Below, in pieces: positions 46,401 to 56,606 of a stretch of DNA of 64,000 nt (position 1 is its first letter; every line of letters starts with the position of its first letter). The notes under the pieces were generated by a model, which was given only the letters and a program-made list of their open reading frames with translations, was not told the origin of the DNA and did not search any database. Origin of the DNA: Scolanthus callimorphus (Eukaryota > Cnidaria > Anthozoa > Actiniaria > Edwardsiidae); assembly GCA_033964015.1 (NCBI GenBank), contig CM066923.1, positions 248,001 through 312,000 of the forward strand, written 5' to 3'. The translations under genes were made by a program, and so were the position numbers.

Positions 46401-49400
46401 AGCCAAGAGGTTATGGCTTATGTTACAGCTTGATATATATACAGTGAAGACTCAGGTTTAATCATAATTAGAATAACAGTTGTAGCATGTCTGACCAATC
46501 AAGAATGTGTGACCAATGAACTCAACAGGTGTCGTCTTCTATGCAACACAAGTGCATAATACCACTGAGCAACAGCAACACCGCAATTTGCCTCCGCTAC
46601 TGTAGCGGGGAGCTCAGGGCTTTCACAGTTCAATTTTGTCTGTCACTGGGCAGCAGCAGTTCAATAAAGCCTCCACTTCAGGCAGTGGGAAGCCCAGGTC
46701 AATCATAACAAACACCCCTGGCAAATTACCAGTGTAGGTTAGTCTTCCTTGTTGGTATAGTACAAAATACCACTGAGCAGTAGCAACAATCACCGTACAT
46801 TTACCTCTGCTACTGTAGCAGGGAGCTCAGGGCAATCATATACAATTAACTGGGCAATGTCAGTTCCATTTAAGCCTCCAATAATAACAATAACAATAGT
46901 AACAATGTCTGTTCAATTCAACCCGCAATGTATGTACATAGCACCACTGAGCAATAGCAATGTTGTATATTGCCTCTGCTACTGTAGCAGGGAGCTCAAG
47001 GCTATACATAGTTCAATTGTCTGTTCACTGGGGAATAGCAGTTCAATATAAGCCTCCACTATATAATGTGGGGACCCCAGCCCAATATGACACTTTCATC
47101 AATTAACCCAATACAGGTATTGCATCTTTCATATCCAGGACAATAGTTTAAGGTACTGAGCAGAATGGCCTCCACTACCATAGTGGGGAGTTCAACGTCA
47201 AACAGAATTTGGATGCAAAGTCCACAAACCATTTAGAGATAATGTTTGCAAAGTCTGGTGCATTAACCATCCAGGCTAGGAAGGTCAATCCTCAATGCAA
47301 TTATTCGGCAAAAGGGGGTGCCATTACCAAACAAGTCACTTTCTGCTGATCCTGGGAGAAACGTGAACGGATGCAAGGGAATATCACGGTAATCAACAAT
47401 AAAGTCCTGGAGGGATCCAGAGTCTTTAAAGAGCAAACACTACCAGGGAGCTGACGGCCAATGCGGAATAACTAAGGTACCCTTTTCTCTGTTGCAAGTC
47501 ATATGTCTCAGCACCCTAGCAATCAAATGAACTGGAGGTACAAGCCAGTTGTTCTCTTCATTCCAATTCAGTGTAAACGCATCCACCCCTTCACATCCTG
47601 GACAATTCCACCTTGAGCAAAACCTTGGCAGCTGGTTGGAGTTGAAACTGGAAAAACGATCAACTGTATGTGGGCCCCACAATTGGTCTAATTCCGAAAA
47701 ATGAACAGGATTCAGCATATAATCATCTGTATCAATGACTCTTGACCAGTAGTCTGCTTTCTTATTTAGTTCCCTTGGAACCCATTCAGGAAATAACCTG
47801 ATCCCATGACTATGACATATGGCATATATCCTTGTAGCTTCTTGTTGTAAATGTTCCTTGTTGCTCCCAACTGACATTATAGAGACAGCTGCTTGATTAT
47901 CTGACCTATGTTTGCATTCCTTATTTGATAACAATTGTGCAAATGTCTCTAAAACAAGGCGCACTGCCTTGAGTTCTCTAAAAGTTGAACTTTGAAGATA
48001 ATCTGTATCATTCCATTCCCCACGAGCAACAACATTTCCAAGTTGAACAGCATAGCCTGCCCAGCCAGAACCACTGGCATCTGAATAGGAGATAACCTCA
48101 ATATTAGGAGAAATATGCCATATTGGCTGTCCGTCCAAATCAGCAAAATTATTGACCCAAAACTGCAATTCTCTAATAGCATCTGCAGGTAGATGAGTTC
48201 TATAATTCAATGAAGACACACTATCTTGCAATGCATATAAATGACGTGTGAACAAACGGGCCACGGGGCCTAGAGCCAAACCCATGGAAATTATTGTACC
48301 AGTAATTCTAGCGATATCCCGTACTAACACACTTTGAGAGTTATTTGTTTGTAGTACTTCATTAATAAGCTGCATAAGTTTATCAACCTTGGATTTAGGA
48401 ACTTGGAATGATCCCTTGCACAAATCAATAATGTAGCCAAGAAATTCTCCAGTCTGGTGTGGAGCTAAATGACTCTTTTCCTCGTTTATGAGGAATCCAC
48501 ACATACCTAAGTCCCTTCTCATCTCTTCTGCCAAGTTGCTTGCAGCTTCCTGTGTGGAAGCAGCTCCAAATGCATCATCCAAATACATTAGCGTGCGCTT
48601 TCCCTGGTTTCTCCAATGCCGAACTAGAGGCCGAAGAACTTTAGTAAACAAATAGGGCGCGGTCGCCAGCCCAAATGGCAAAGAAGCAAAGTAAAAATAT
48701 TAACACAACCATTAACAGGAAAGCAAAATCCAAGATATTTTCTGTGAGATAAGCCAATATCGATATGGTGATATCCATTTTTCAAGTCACAGGATACAAA
48801 CCAATCCCCCTGAGATACCAGTTGGGAGACCACCAATAGATCTTCATATTTAAACTTTGTAATATGAATATGTTGATTCAAGAATCGAAGATCCAATATT
48901 AAACGAAGTTTATTGTTTTTCTTTGGAACAACGCCAAGAGGGCTACAAATAACAAGGTCATCCAAGTACACTTCTTCAATAGATCCTGTTTGTAGTAATT
49001 CACGAATAGCTTGTTCGACAAAGTCAGAATGTTGCAGTGAACTCTGATGATTAGGAAATATGGATCGTTTGGGCTCCACAACAAATGGCAGAAAATAACC
49101 AAATTCGATGATACGTAATATCATATTCGATGCTCCAATGAATTTCCAATATGGCAAATTGTGCTTCAAACGTCCTCGAACTGATGTCAAAGAAACTTCT
49201 TGGTCGACTTCAAAACCAGCGTCATAAATAGCAATGTCTTCAAAATTGTTTACATCGTGACTCGGGGCAGAATCTTCAGGTAGTCACTTCGTGCTTGTTG
49301 TACTGAGAATAGTAACGCAATCTCGCTGGACATGACCAATTTGTGACAACGAAAGCATTTGACCTGAGACAACTTCCTGTCTGTCGATGGAATCACTATT

Positions 49401-51611
49401 CGGTCAGATTGCTTTGCTGGAATAGGCCCGAGGCGAGCAGGGCTGAACGCTGACTCTCTAGCGAATAAACGTGCCCTGGCAGCTCGACGAGATGACTTTG
49501 CCGCTTTCTCCGCTTTTGATTTCTCACGCGATTTCTCCGCATCCTTGATTGCTCGTCGAAGTTTTTTGTCGTCCTGTTCATCACTAGCTAGCGGATCATT
49601 AGTATAATTGTTTACCGTATCCCAGCCATGCGAATCTGCGATTTTAATAAGTTTATTTCTGTCTTTTATTAGCGACAAACCTTTTCCGCAGTCGAGCGAG
49701 CGTGGAGAAGTGTGTTTGATGTAGCAATCTCTTCAAACTTGTCCTCAACAGACTTATTAAAATCGTACTGCTTCTTGTTACCCTTTCTGGTCCACTCAAA
49801 ATCGTCATCACTGTCATTTCTCTTTCTTTTTAGAGATTTAACTTCAGAACGTAACTTTTCAATTTGTTCGGTACTTTTCTGGATCGCTTCATGGTGCATT
49901 TTGACCAACGATCTAGCCCACGCCGGCGTGGATTCTCGCGAAGGTCTTTTGCTCTTGGATCGACCGGAACGCGAAGGATTTGATTCTGAGCCGATTGACT
50001 CTGTCGCCGATGAAGAATCCAAACCAGTAGAAGAAGGATCGGGATCAAACACATCTCGAAATCTATTGAATACATCGACGATATCTTCTTGGTTATCGTT
50101 CCTACTAGTAGAAGTCCGACTCTTACTCCTTGTTACCGGACCTATGCTAGAACTAGGAGCTGACTGTTTAGATTTTTTCTGAGTTTTTGGCATTTCAAAG
50201 CGAGCCAAATACAAATAAATGGTGCAGAACGGAAATTTTTAAGTTTCTCCAAAGAGAGCTTGAACCACACTGAAGCACATTGTCTCCTTACAATGACAAC
50301 AGACAACTAATTACCATACTAGACCCAGTCCTCTTGTCCATATATAGGAAACCATTTCTCTTTCATTACCAATTCATAAATTCATTGTCCATTACAAGAG
50401 AAATATATTTCCATCTGCTAAGCTTTTGCCTGGTATGTATTACATTCAGTTGTCACTTTGGATTTGGGTTACTTGAAATCCTGCTTTTCTGGGCAGCTAA
50501 TGTTTACTTTTCCTGGAAAATAAGATTATTGAAATTCTGGTCAGGGAAGGTGGTCACAGAAACCACAAAACCGCCCCAGAATTACATCAAAATCAACAAA
50601 CCGCACACAAAATCGTATCAAAACCGAAACCGCAATTCACAAATTAGATTTGTTTTAGCAAAAGTGACGTAAGGTGGTCATAGCAGACACCGCATTGAAA
50701 ATTTAAGAAAACCAAAAAAACGCAAAATAAAAACAGTCAAAACTGCGGAACTGCCAACCCCAATGTCCCCCTCCTAACTCCTAGTAAAAAGATTGTTTCC
50801 AATTTTGATGAATGCTGATTTTGAAAGGCAAGCAGTTTTTAAGATTTTTTTAAGTTTAACAGGTTTTGCCAAACCTGACATCCATTTCATCAGTTTTTAT
50901 TATTGACTATGTCAGTGAAGTAGCATCCTAAACAATGCTGTTCATTTTGTTTTTAGATCATTTTGATTAATTGCAATGGATAGACCCTAAAATACCAGCA
51001 AGGTTCTCATAAAGGCTTCTCGATTATTATTTACATTACAACACAATTTAGCTTAGTTGGTAGAATGCCAGCTGGTTGTATGGGAGATCAGGGTATCAAA
51101 CTGAAGGCACCTACTATAGAATGTCAAACCTTGTATTTCATAACTGGACACTCTCCTTACACAGATCTTTATGAGAAAGTGTTGCTAACCTTGAATTTTT
51201 TTAGGTGTTGGCAGACTTGTCCGCCATCTTCATGCCTGTAAAATACCAATCGCAGTAGCAACAGGCTCGGCAGCTTTTGAGTTTGACTTGAAAACCACCC
51301 ATCATCAAGAGTTCTTCAGTTTATTTGAGCACATTTTAAAATCTGATGATCCAGCAATGAAGCGTGGCAAGCCCCACCCTGATATATATAAATTAGCAGC
51401 ACACAGATTCGCCAATCAACCAACATCATCAAGTCATGTCCTGGTGTTTGAAGATGCACCAAATGGAGTCATATCAGCTAAGGCTGCAGGCATGCATGTT
51501 GTGATGGTGCCAGAGCCGTATGTTGACAGGACATTGTGTGAAGGAGCCAGTCAGATTCTTTGTTCATTAGAGGAACTTGACCCAACTGAATGGGGTTTGC
51601 CTGCTTTTTGA
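43492..51611 (+). CDS. PUDP: Pseudouridine-5'-phosphatase-like HAD hydrolase, one exon split by a retrotransposon
   Basis: The family dephosphorylates pseudouridine 5'-phosphate (haloacid dehalogenase superfamily). Exon A ends at 43574 with THVIFDMDGLLL, which contains the DxD nucleophile motif. Exon B starts at 44444 (DTERIYTEIY...) and is interrupted after 44642. It resumes at 50413-50432 (SAKLLPG, donor GTATGT), so without the 44643-50412 insert it is a 219-nt exon in perfect phase. Exon C is 51207-51611 (GRLVRHL..., IAVATGS, KTTHHQEFFSLFEH, GKPHPDIY, LVFEDAPNGV, ends LPAF). All HAD motifs are present. Start problem: the ATG at 43492 (MADQSDHEVK) is one base out of frame with THVIFDMDG, and no acceptor lies between; the in-frame upstream codon is a stop. 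As written, the allele would give a truncated protein ending in transposon sequence at 44721. Confidence 0.9.
44643..44708 (-). repeat. DIRS split direct repeat B2 (outer)
   Basis: Identical or nearly so to 45136-45201 (starts TATATTTCCCTTGAGTCC, ends AAAGCACC). Forms the element's end inside the PUDP exon. Confidence 0.93.
44956..45135 (-). repeat. DIRS split direct repeat A2 (inner)
   Basis: Same sequence as 50233-50412 (TTTTTAAGTTTCTCC ... ATATATTTCC). Ends exactly where B1 begins. Confidence 0.95.
45136..45201 (-). repeat. DIRS split direct repeat B1 (inner)
   Basis: Copy of B2, directly following A2. The A2/B1 boundary reproduces the joined ends of the element. Confidence 0.93.
45256..46190 (-). 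pseudogene. DIRS tyrosine recombinase, two frameshifts
   Basis: Integrates the cDNA circle by tyrosine recombination in place of a DDE integrase. The frame starting at 46190 carries the N-terminal SAM-like part (STVYKYLKAFQRWSMWAKQN) and is lost at an A run (46023-46025). The frame continuing from 45990 carries box I Arg (FLRWNDL) and the HSLRSGG motif (H-x-x-R). Near 45347-45351 a base is missing, so the HxxW and nucleophile region (NGYIRDD) is read only in another frame. Both lesions look like loss of one base in a run of two to four. As written it would be catalytically dead for lack of the Tyr. Confidence 0.88.
46360..47400 (-). repeat. DIRS internal non-coding repeat region
   Basis: Several diverged copies of a segment with ACCACTGAGCAA, GCCTCTGCTACTGTAGC and GGGAGCTCA occur between the RT-RH and recombinase ORFs. 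The GCTACTGTAGC core is palindromic. The function is unknown. Confidence 0.75.
47440..49190 (-). pseudogene. DIRS reverse transcriptase-RNase H, one frameshift
   Basis: The frame 49190-48624 holds the early RT motifs (LRLILDLRFLN, VSCDLKNGYHHIDI). The frame 48681-47440 holds LPFGLATAPY-type box, the YLDD catalytic motif, then RNase H (SYSDASGSGWAGY with the first Asp, ELKAVRLVLE with the Glu, HRSDNQAAVSI with the second Asp) and the DIRS-typical tail (VDRFSSFNSNQLPRF). The two frames meet at an A run (48680-48682 on the plus strand) where one base appears to be missing. The family tail after PSAPW is not recovered, so a further break is possible. Confidence 0.92.
49250..50214 (-). pseudogene. 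DIRS gag-like ORF with CCHC zinc knuckle, frameshifted
   Basis: Two overlapping frames: 50214-49669 (N-terminal, Ser/Lys-rich, includes KTQKKSKQSAPSSS) and 49678-49250 (basic helical segment and KCFRCHK). The second half of the CCHC motif (GHVQRDC) is in a neighbouring frame, because an A run at about 49340-49342 seems one base short. This is the nucleocapsid-like ORF1 expected upstream of RT in DIRS elements. Confidence 0.8.
50233..50412 (-). repeat. DIRS split direct repeat A1 (outer)
   Basis: Copy of 44956-45135 at the element's other end. The PUDP exon resumes at 50413. Confidence 0.95.
51045..51112 (+). mobile_element. tRNA-like SINE head (Pol III A/B boxes)
   Basis: TTAGCTTAGTTGGTAGAATG matches an A box and GGGTATCAAACTG resembles a B box at tRNA-like spacing. 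No complete cloverleaf, so it is read as a tRNA-derived SINE relic in the PUDP intron rather than a functional tRNA. Confidence 0.5.
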
Positions 51612-51745
51612 CAACCTAGCAATCTGCCTTAAACCTGTTATCAAAAGCTCGCTGATAAAACAGTTGCATGGCCAGTGATTGACAGTCATTCACAAAATGA
51701 AAGAGATACTTTAGAATTCAACTTAGTTAATTTTGCCACATATTG

Positions 51746-51999
51746 GCTGTTTTCACACTAGAGACAAACAAATCATCTGGACGGATGGACAAATCATCTC
51801 AAGACTAACAAATCTGCTGATGTGAAAACGGAACAAACAAATTTTCAGATGAACAAATCGTATGAATTTAGTCTAGGAAGAGGATTTTTCATAGACGATT
51901 TGTTCATGTAGAAGTCAGACCTAAATTCACATTAGACAAACAAATCGTCAGACGATTTGTCTGTCCAGATGATTTGTTCCTCCTCTAGTCTGAAAATGG
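51746..51999. mobile_element. Foldback MITE, CAAATCATCTGGAC arms
   Basis: Left GACAAACAAATCATCTGGAC is mirrored by right GTCCAGATGATTTGTTCCTC. Multiple internal ACAAATC copies give a repetitive body. It lies between the 3' ends of PUDP and ZNHIT1. Confidence 0.85.
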
Positions 52000-52065
52000 C
52001 CGTTATCTTCTCTTCTTGGAAAAATATAATGAAATTGAAAACATAACAATTGGAACATGCACCTA

Positions 52066-52246
52066 TTGGGCAATTCCAGAAAATAAAGGAACCCCCCCAC
52101 GGGCGGCATTTGGAAATTCCGATGGGATGGGGGGTTTAAGAACTCGGAATTTTCCATTTTGGAAATTATGGATGCATAGGGGGGTCAAAAACTAGTGCCG
52201 CCGTGGGGAGGGTACCTTTATTTTCTGGAATTGCCCATTGTATTCT
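52066..52246. mobile_element. Intact MITE with perfect 22-bp inverted ends
   Basis: The left end begins GGGCAATTCCAGAAAATAAA and the right end is its exact reverse complement over 22 bp, flanked by ATT on both sides (possible 3-bp target duplication). Best preserved copy of the family seen at 41813-42030. Confidence 0.88.
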
Positions 52247-52866
52247 TGTGTTATCAGCATTTAGCTAAAATATGGAATTATAGGATTTTAATGAACTGAC
52301 AACCACACAGAAATAATAGTTTATATGCATGTCTGATATTGGTTTCAGGCCCAGGGCTATAGGACTACAGGAGTACTGTAACGTTTTTTGGAAATGGCTA
52401 AAGTCCATAAAACAACAACAAAAACAAATGAATTAATATGATTATTTTGCTGTAGAAATCCATTCAATGTAATTGATGACAATCATGCTCTTTCATCCAT
52501 AGTCTCTGAGTATAACCATCTTTGTGGATTGAGAAGATTAGTTAGTATGATGTACATGTATCACAATTGGAATAATGTGAGGCTCACATCCCATTTACTG
52601 AATCTTAGGAGTCTTTCCATTCCTATTATTATTTTGCCTTATGAGATACATTGAGATATTATCTTCTTGTCAGGGCTTCTACTGCACGATGAGTCAACAA
52701 TTCCTCACATTCATTTTGTTGGTGTATAAAACTGTGGGCTGAAACAGTGTCCATAAGCTTTGTTGTACAGAACACTGTAGTGTTCTATCTGTCAAAAATG
52801 TTTCTTGGACATTTTGCACGGATGATAACGCTTCCAACAATGAGCACTCTGATACACAGATCACAA

Positions 52867-55800
52867 CTATACAGTCCACTTTAGACATCTAGACGAAAAA
52901 AGAAAGTAAAATGTCAAGGTTTCATTCACAATTAACAAGTACTGTAATGTGTGGGTAATAATAATATGTTTCATTGCTTATATGTCATTGCTTTATATAA
53001 TTCATTAAAATATTTGAATATAAAACTATATAATAATATGGAACTAACAATGCTAGTTCCCCACTGCCTTCTTGTTTTGTTTTCTGTTATGCTATGGTAT
53101 TTTTTCTATTATGATGGATCTTTAATAGTATGAAGTAATAACAAAACTTTGTGTGACTAAATGGGTTTGAATTGGCTCTATTTATACCTTGTGTCTTGAT
53201 GTGTCCCAAGACATTTCACACAACAGTACCTTGCCCCACATGATACGCATGTGTAATTAGAAGGAAATGTATGGAGAGTTAAAGATATAACTAGTTTATT
53301 GGCCTGACATATCCTCTTGTGTCACCAATTAAACAACAAAATAAAATATTGAGCCCCTCAAGTGACCAGACACTATGATCACCCACATTGCTATGTGGTT
53401 GGCCACTTGCAGCAACAACTTCCAGCTCTGCTCACCCTTATTTTTGACAAAAATAAAACTCATTTTTACAGTCACTAGGTTCACTGTATAAGCAATCACA
53501 ATCCACTCATTATTAATTTCAAAGGATATCCACAAACAGAACAGAAATGCCTCTCAGGAAATCGTGATGGTGGAACATTAGCAGATGCATAATATTCCTC
53601 TCCTTCTTCCTTTTCTTGTTGCTGGAATGAGAATATTAATATCACTATATTGAAGATTTCACTAACAGGTGGCCTGGTTTCAGGAGATGATTGCCCTCCA
53701 AACTTTTTGTGTACCGTTAGCAAGTTCTTTGTAAAGAAACAGCCATTACACTGGAGAAACATTAAACTCCCATGTACAGAACATGTCATTTTTGGAAATT
53801 GTTTGAACTTAAACACTTTGTAACCTGACCCACTGATAATTATTTGGAAATCTAGCTCTACCCACATGTTCTCAGTGCATGGATTTGGGGGATTTGTGTT
53901 CCTGTGAAAGGTATTAACAGTTCCTCTTCAAAGCTTTCTTGTGATGAAAAAAGTTTTTCAATTGACCGCTCTCCATGTTTTCATGACAGACTCAGTTATT
54001 TATCAAATTTCCTGGAGAGCCTCAAATTTTAAACATTATAAAACTTACAGCTTCTTCCAAGAGGATTGCAAATGTTCTTTTAAATCTCTATGAGAAGCAA
54101 ACAAACAAAATACTATTAATATAATATATTATTGGCAACGTAAAATCCATCATTTTTTATCATTCAAATACCTGTTTAAAATGTTCTCCAGTTCTTGTTT
54201 TCTTTTTCTTCTTCTTCTCTGAAAATAATACAGAGCAGAAAAATGTTTAGCGCCTAAGTATGATGTAAAGCCCTGGCCAAACGAAATGCAAGTTGACGCA
54301 AGTTGTGACTTGCAAGTCAGACTTGTGTTCACTTGCATTGAGGTGGCCAAACGAGATGCAAGTTGAGTATTTTGATGCTTTGCGCACGCTAATGACATGA
54401 GCATACCACTTTCGAACACTAGCGCACTCTCAAGCTAGTACTTTTCTTGATAAAAAGGATAAGAAAAATAAAGAAATCTCAACCACTTTCTTGTAAATAA
54501 CAGCTAGAAATATCAGTGCAACATTTACTTGACTTGTTTTGGTCATAATATTTTGTTAATTCGGAAAACGAAGAAAATTGGAAACTTGCATCAACTTGCG
54601 TACACTTGCGACGTAGTGGCCAAACATGTTCAAAGTGGACGCAAGTTAGACCCCGTTCACACGAGACCGGTACAAAACCAGACCGGTACAATTCTGGTTC
54701 GGTACCGTAGTGCGTTCACACGGGGGCTGCGGTACCGGACCGATTTTGGCACGGCTAGGCCGTGTGAACACTGTTGCAATTGTACCGTACCAGAATTGTA
54801 CCGGTCCCGTGTGAACGGGGTCTTAGAGGCCAAACGAACGCAAGTCATCGCAAGTAGCAAAACTTGCGTGACCTTGTGTTTTGTTTTGCCAGGGCTTACA
54901 GCCAGGCCACTTTTCTCTCTGCATTTATCTTTTACATCTTAACATGTCAGATGCATGTGTGGAAAACAGGAAAACAAAATGGGAAGAAGACTAGTAGAGG
55001 GAAATATTAAGTTCAAAGTACTCGCAGCTAGCTCTTAAACTTGACAATTATCTAGCCGCTAGGCATTTCTTACACTATAGAAAAATGCATATTTAGTGTA
55101 AATAATAATAGTCTTGCCAAAACAATTGTACCGCAATTTGCTAAAAATATCTAAATATAACCCTTACTTATGTCAGTTAAGCATATGTCTAGTAACGGAT
55201 GGAAATGTATGTTGTGTTTTGTTGCTGGTGATTTATTTCCCTAGCTAATAGACATTAGTATAAACCAACTAATGGTCTATTACAAATCCTGCATTCTGAT
55301 TGGCTGAGCTACTAATGGTCTATTAGTGATAGACCGTGCCTGGCAAAATCACCACCTTTCTTTGCAAGAAAACTTGATTTTTTCAACATAAAATGATGGA
55401 ATTCATTGCCAAAACTGACCAACTAGTTGGTTTATACTAAAACAATTAGACCTCTCGTCCTCATGTGCTATGATATCAATAGACCATTCGGCCTTCGGCC
55501 TCATGGTCTATTCATCATAGCACATTCGGCCTCGAGGTCTAATTGTTAAATAGATTACCCACCGTCCATCGTATCTTTGAAAGCAGGTATCCTAATCTTG
55601 TTGTGCAGAACTGTCAGATGAGCGTGTGGATCTTCCTGAAAGTTGTCATGTTCCAATGCCTCTAGTTGTCGCTTTTGGCGGCGCTTTCTTGTCGCTGTAT
55701 CAAGAATCTTTCGCACGCCGGTATCTTTGATTCTTCCTGAGAAAAAAAAAAACCGTCATCCCTTTTTTATATGGTTTGTAAAACAAAAAGTATCAAAGAT

Positions 55801-55937
55801 TGATGATTCTTAGAAGAAGGTTTCGTAAAAAAAGTCTTGTAAATTATCTTTCTTCCTAGTTCAACCATAGTTAGTAGAGGGAGACTCCCTCTACTAACTA
55901 TGGTTCAACACTCACCCGACTCCCTTCTGTCCGCCAT
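52867..55937 (-). CDS. ZNHIT1: ZNHIT1, HIT zinc-finger subunit of the SRCAP/SWR1 remodeller, complete
   Basis: Needed for H2A.Z deposition by the SRCAP/SWR1 complex. Seven exons on the minus strand: 55937-55916 (MADRRESG), 55736-55563 (RIKDTGVRKIL...), 54218-54172 (poly-Lys, KKTRTGEHFKQ), 54087-54049 (RFKRTFAILLEEA), 53621-53530 (ends RHFCSVCG), 53268-53188 (FPSNYTCVSCGARYC...THQDT), 52888-52867 (RCLKWTV, stop). Total 477 nt, 158 residues; human is 154. All phases agree. The HIT finger CxxC...CxxC...CxxxC...HxxxC is complete only if the 53269-53529 intron is removed as an AT-AC intron and the last 22-nt exon is used. Two nested MITEs sit in the second intron. The 5' end is about 2 kb from the HYOU1 start, divergent. 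Confidence 0.95.
53269..53529 (-). other. AT-AC (U12-type) spliceosomal intron in ZNHIT1
   Basis: On the minus strand the intron begins ATATCCTTT, the exact U12 AT-AC donor consensus. It contains TCTTTAAC (53285-53278), a good U12 branch site about 11 bases before the 3' end, and ends CCATAC. Joining TGTGG to ATTTCC gives CGFPSNYTCVSC, the conserved HIT-finger sequence. No GT-AG alternative restores this. Length 261 bp. Confidence 0.9.
54268..54897. mobile_element. MITE, AAGCCCTGGC ends, hosting a second MITE
   Basis: Left AAGCCCTGGCCAAACGAAATG and right TTTTGTTTTGCCAGGGCTT are inverted. Repeated TTGCAAGT/ACTTGCG motifs fill both flanks. It lies in ZNHIT1 intron 2 and is split by 54649-54822. 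Confidence 0.85.
54649..54822. mobile_element. Nested PIF/Harbinger-like MITE with TTA duplication
   Basis: Ends GACCCCGTTCACACG and CGTGTGAACGGGGTC are perfect inverted repeats, flanked by TTA at 54646-54648 and 54823-54825. Internal GACCGGTACA/TGTACCGGTC-type motifs extend the palindrome. The TTA duplication suggests the PIF/Harbinger superfamily. Confidence 0.85.
55863..55905. repeat. Near-perfect 43-bp palindrome next to ZNHIT1 exon 1
   Basis: The 21-bp arms (AACCATAGTTAGTAGAGGGA... and its exact complement) are separated by one base, 11 bp downstream of the exon 1 donor. It can form a long hairpin in the pre-mRNA of ZNHIT1. Confidence 0.9.
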
Positions 55938-56587
55938 TTTGGATTTGTATTTTACTATGAAAAGCCGCTGACTAATTAATCGCTGATTCACTTTTTTGTT
56001 TGTTTTTTGGGTTACCTGTGTTTTTTCGTGTCAAAAAAAACCCCGCCGCAGAGTTCACGCCGCACCAAAACTTTGAGAATTCGTCGATGATATCCACAGA
56101 GCATGAGGCGACTTTAAATCAATGAGGTACTGTTTCAGTCAAAAAACAAATATCGATTTCTTAGGCATGCTGATTGCAATTTGAGTGCGGCCTTTAGAAT
56201 TTGTTGGAGTTGCTGACCCCTCAACCCTAACGGGCGGGCAATAGGACTTCAAAAATCTGGAGACTGCCTTGAAATGAAATGGCGAAATTCCTGTAACTCT
56301 CCCGGGAAAAATACAATAAATGTGGTGTCGTTTTTTATTTCTTTAATATATTTTCATTCTCGGGATTTCTTAATCAGTAAATTATGCGTTTTGTAAGGGA
56401 GTGAAGCTTGGAGACTCTGGTACCCAGGGTAGATTTCTTAGTGCCACATTTTTAATAAATGAGTAGCCTGGGAAGCCTGTGGTATAATTTCTATTTTATG
56501 GTTTTCCTGTGGGTGTCATGGGTAAGACCGCTAATATGAAATATTGCAGGCTTTTATGGTGTCCAGGCCCTCTCCTGTGTCGAGTGG

Positions 56588-56606
56588 CCAATCAGCGCTC
56601 GCCGCG
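56588..56606 (+). promoter_or_regulatory. ER-stress response element-like site (CCAAT-N9-CCGCG)
   Basis: CCAAT, exactly nine bases, then CCGCG; the ERSE consensus is CCAAT-N9-CCACG. It lies about 100 bp upstream of the proposed 5'UTR donor of HYOU1, a gene known to be induced by ER stress. One mismatch in the ATF6 half-site. Confidence 0.6.

Larger units (their letters stand above)
44643..50412 (-). mobile_element. DIRS-group (PAT/Ngaro-like) tyrosine-recombinase retrotransposon
   Basis: A 5.77-kb element antisense to PUDP. Order along its own strand: gag-like ORF with a CCHC knuckle (50214-49250), reverse transcriptase plus RNase H (49190-47440), non-coding repeats, tyrosine recombinase (46190-45256). 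Termini are split direct repeats: A1 50233-50412, A2 44956-45135, B1 45136-45201, B2 44643-44708. A2 and B1 are adjacent, so the inner junction equals the two outer ends joined, as in PAT/Ngaro elements that integrate from a circle. Both host junctions share TTTCC (44638-44642 and 50408-50412), and there is no longer target duplication. All three ORFs carry apparent single-base frameshifts. Confidence 0.95.

Noticed and set aside
49712..50182. 156-codon plus-strand open frame
   Set aside because: Antisense shadow of the DIRS gag-like ORF.
51045..51112. Functional tRNA gene
   Set aside because: A- and B-box-like motifs are present, but the acceptor and anticodon stems do not pair; more consistent with a SINE relic.
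53265..53525. A 257-bp transposon insertion with 4-bp AAGG duplication in the ZNHIT1 exon
   Set aside because: The AT-AC intron model explains the same interval better: exact U12 donor, branch site, and restoration of the conserved CGFPS sequence.
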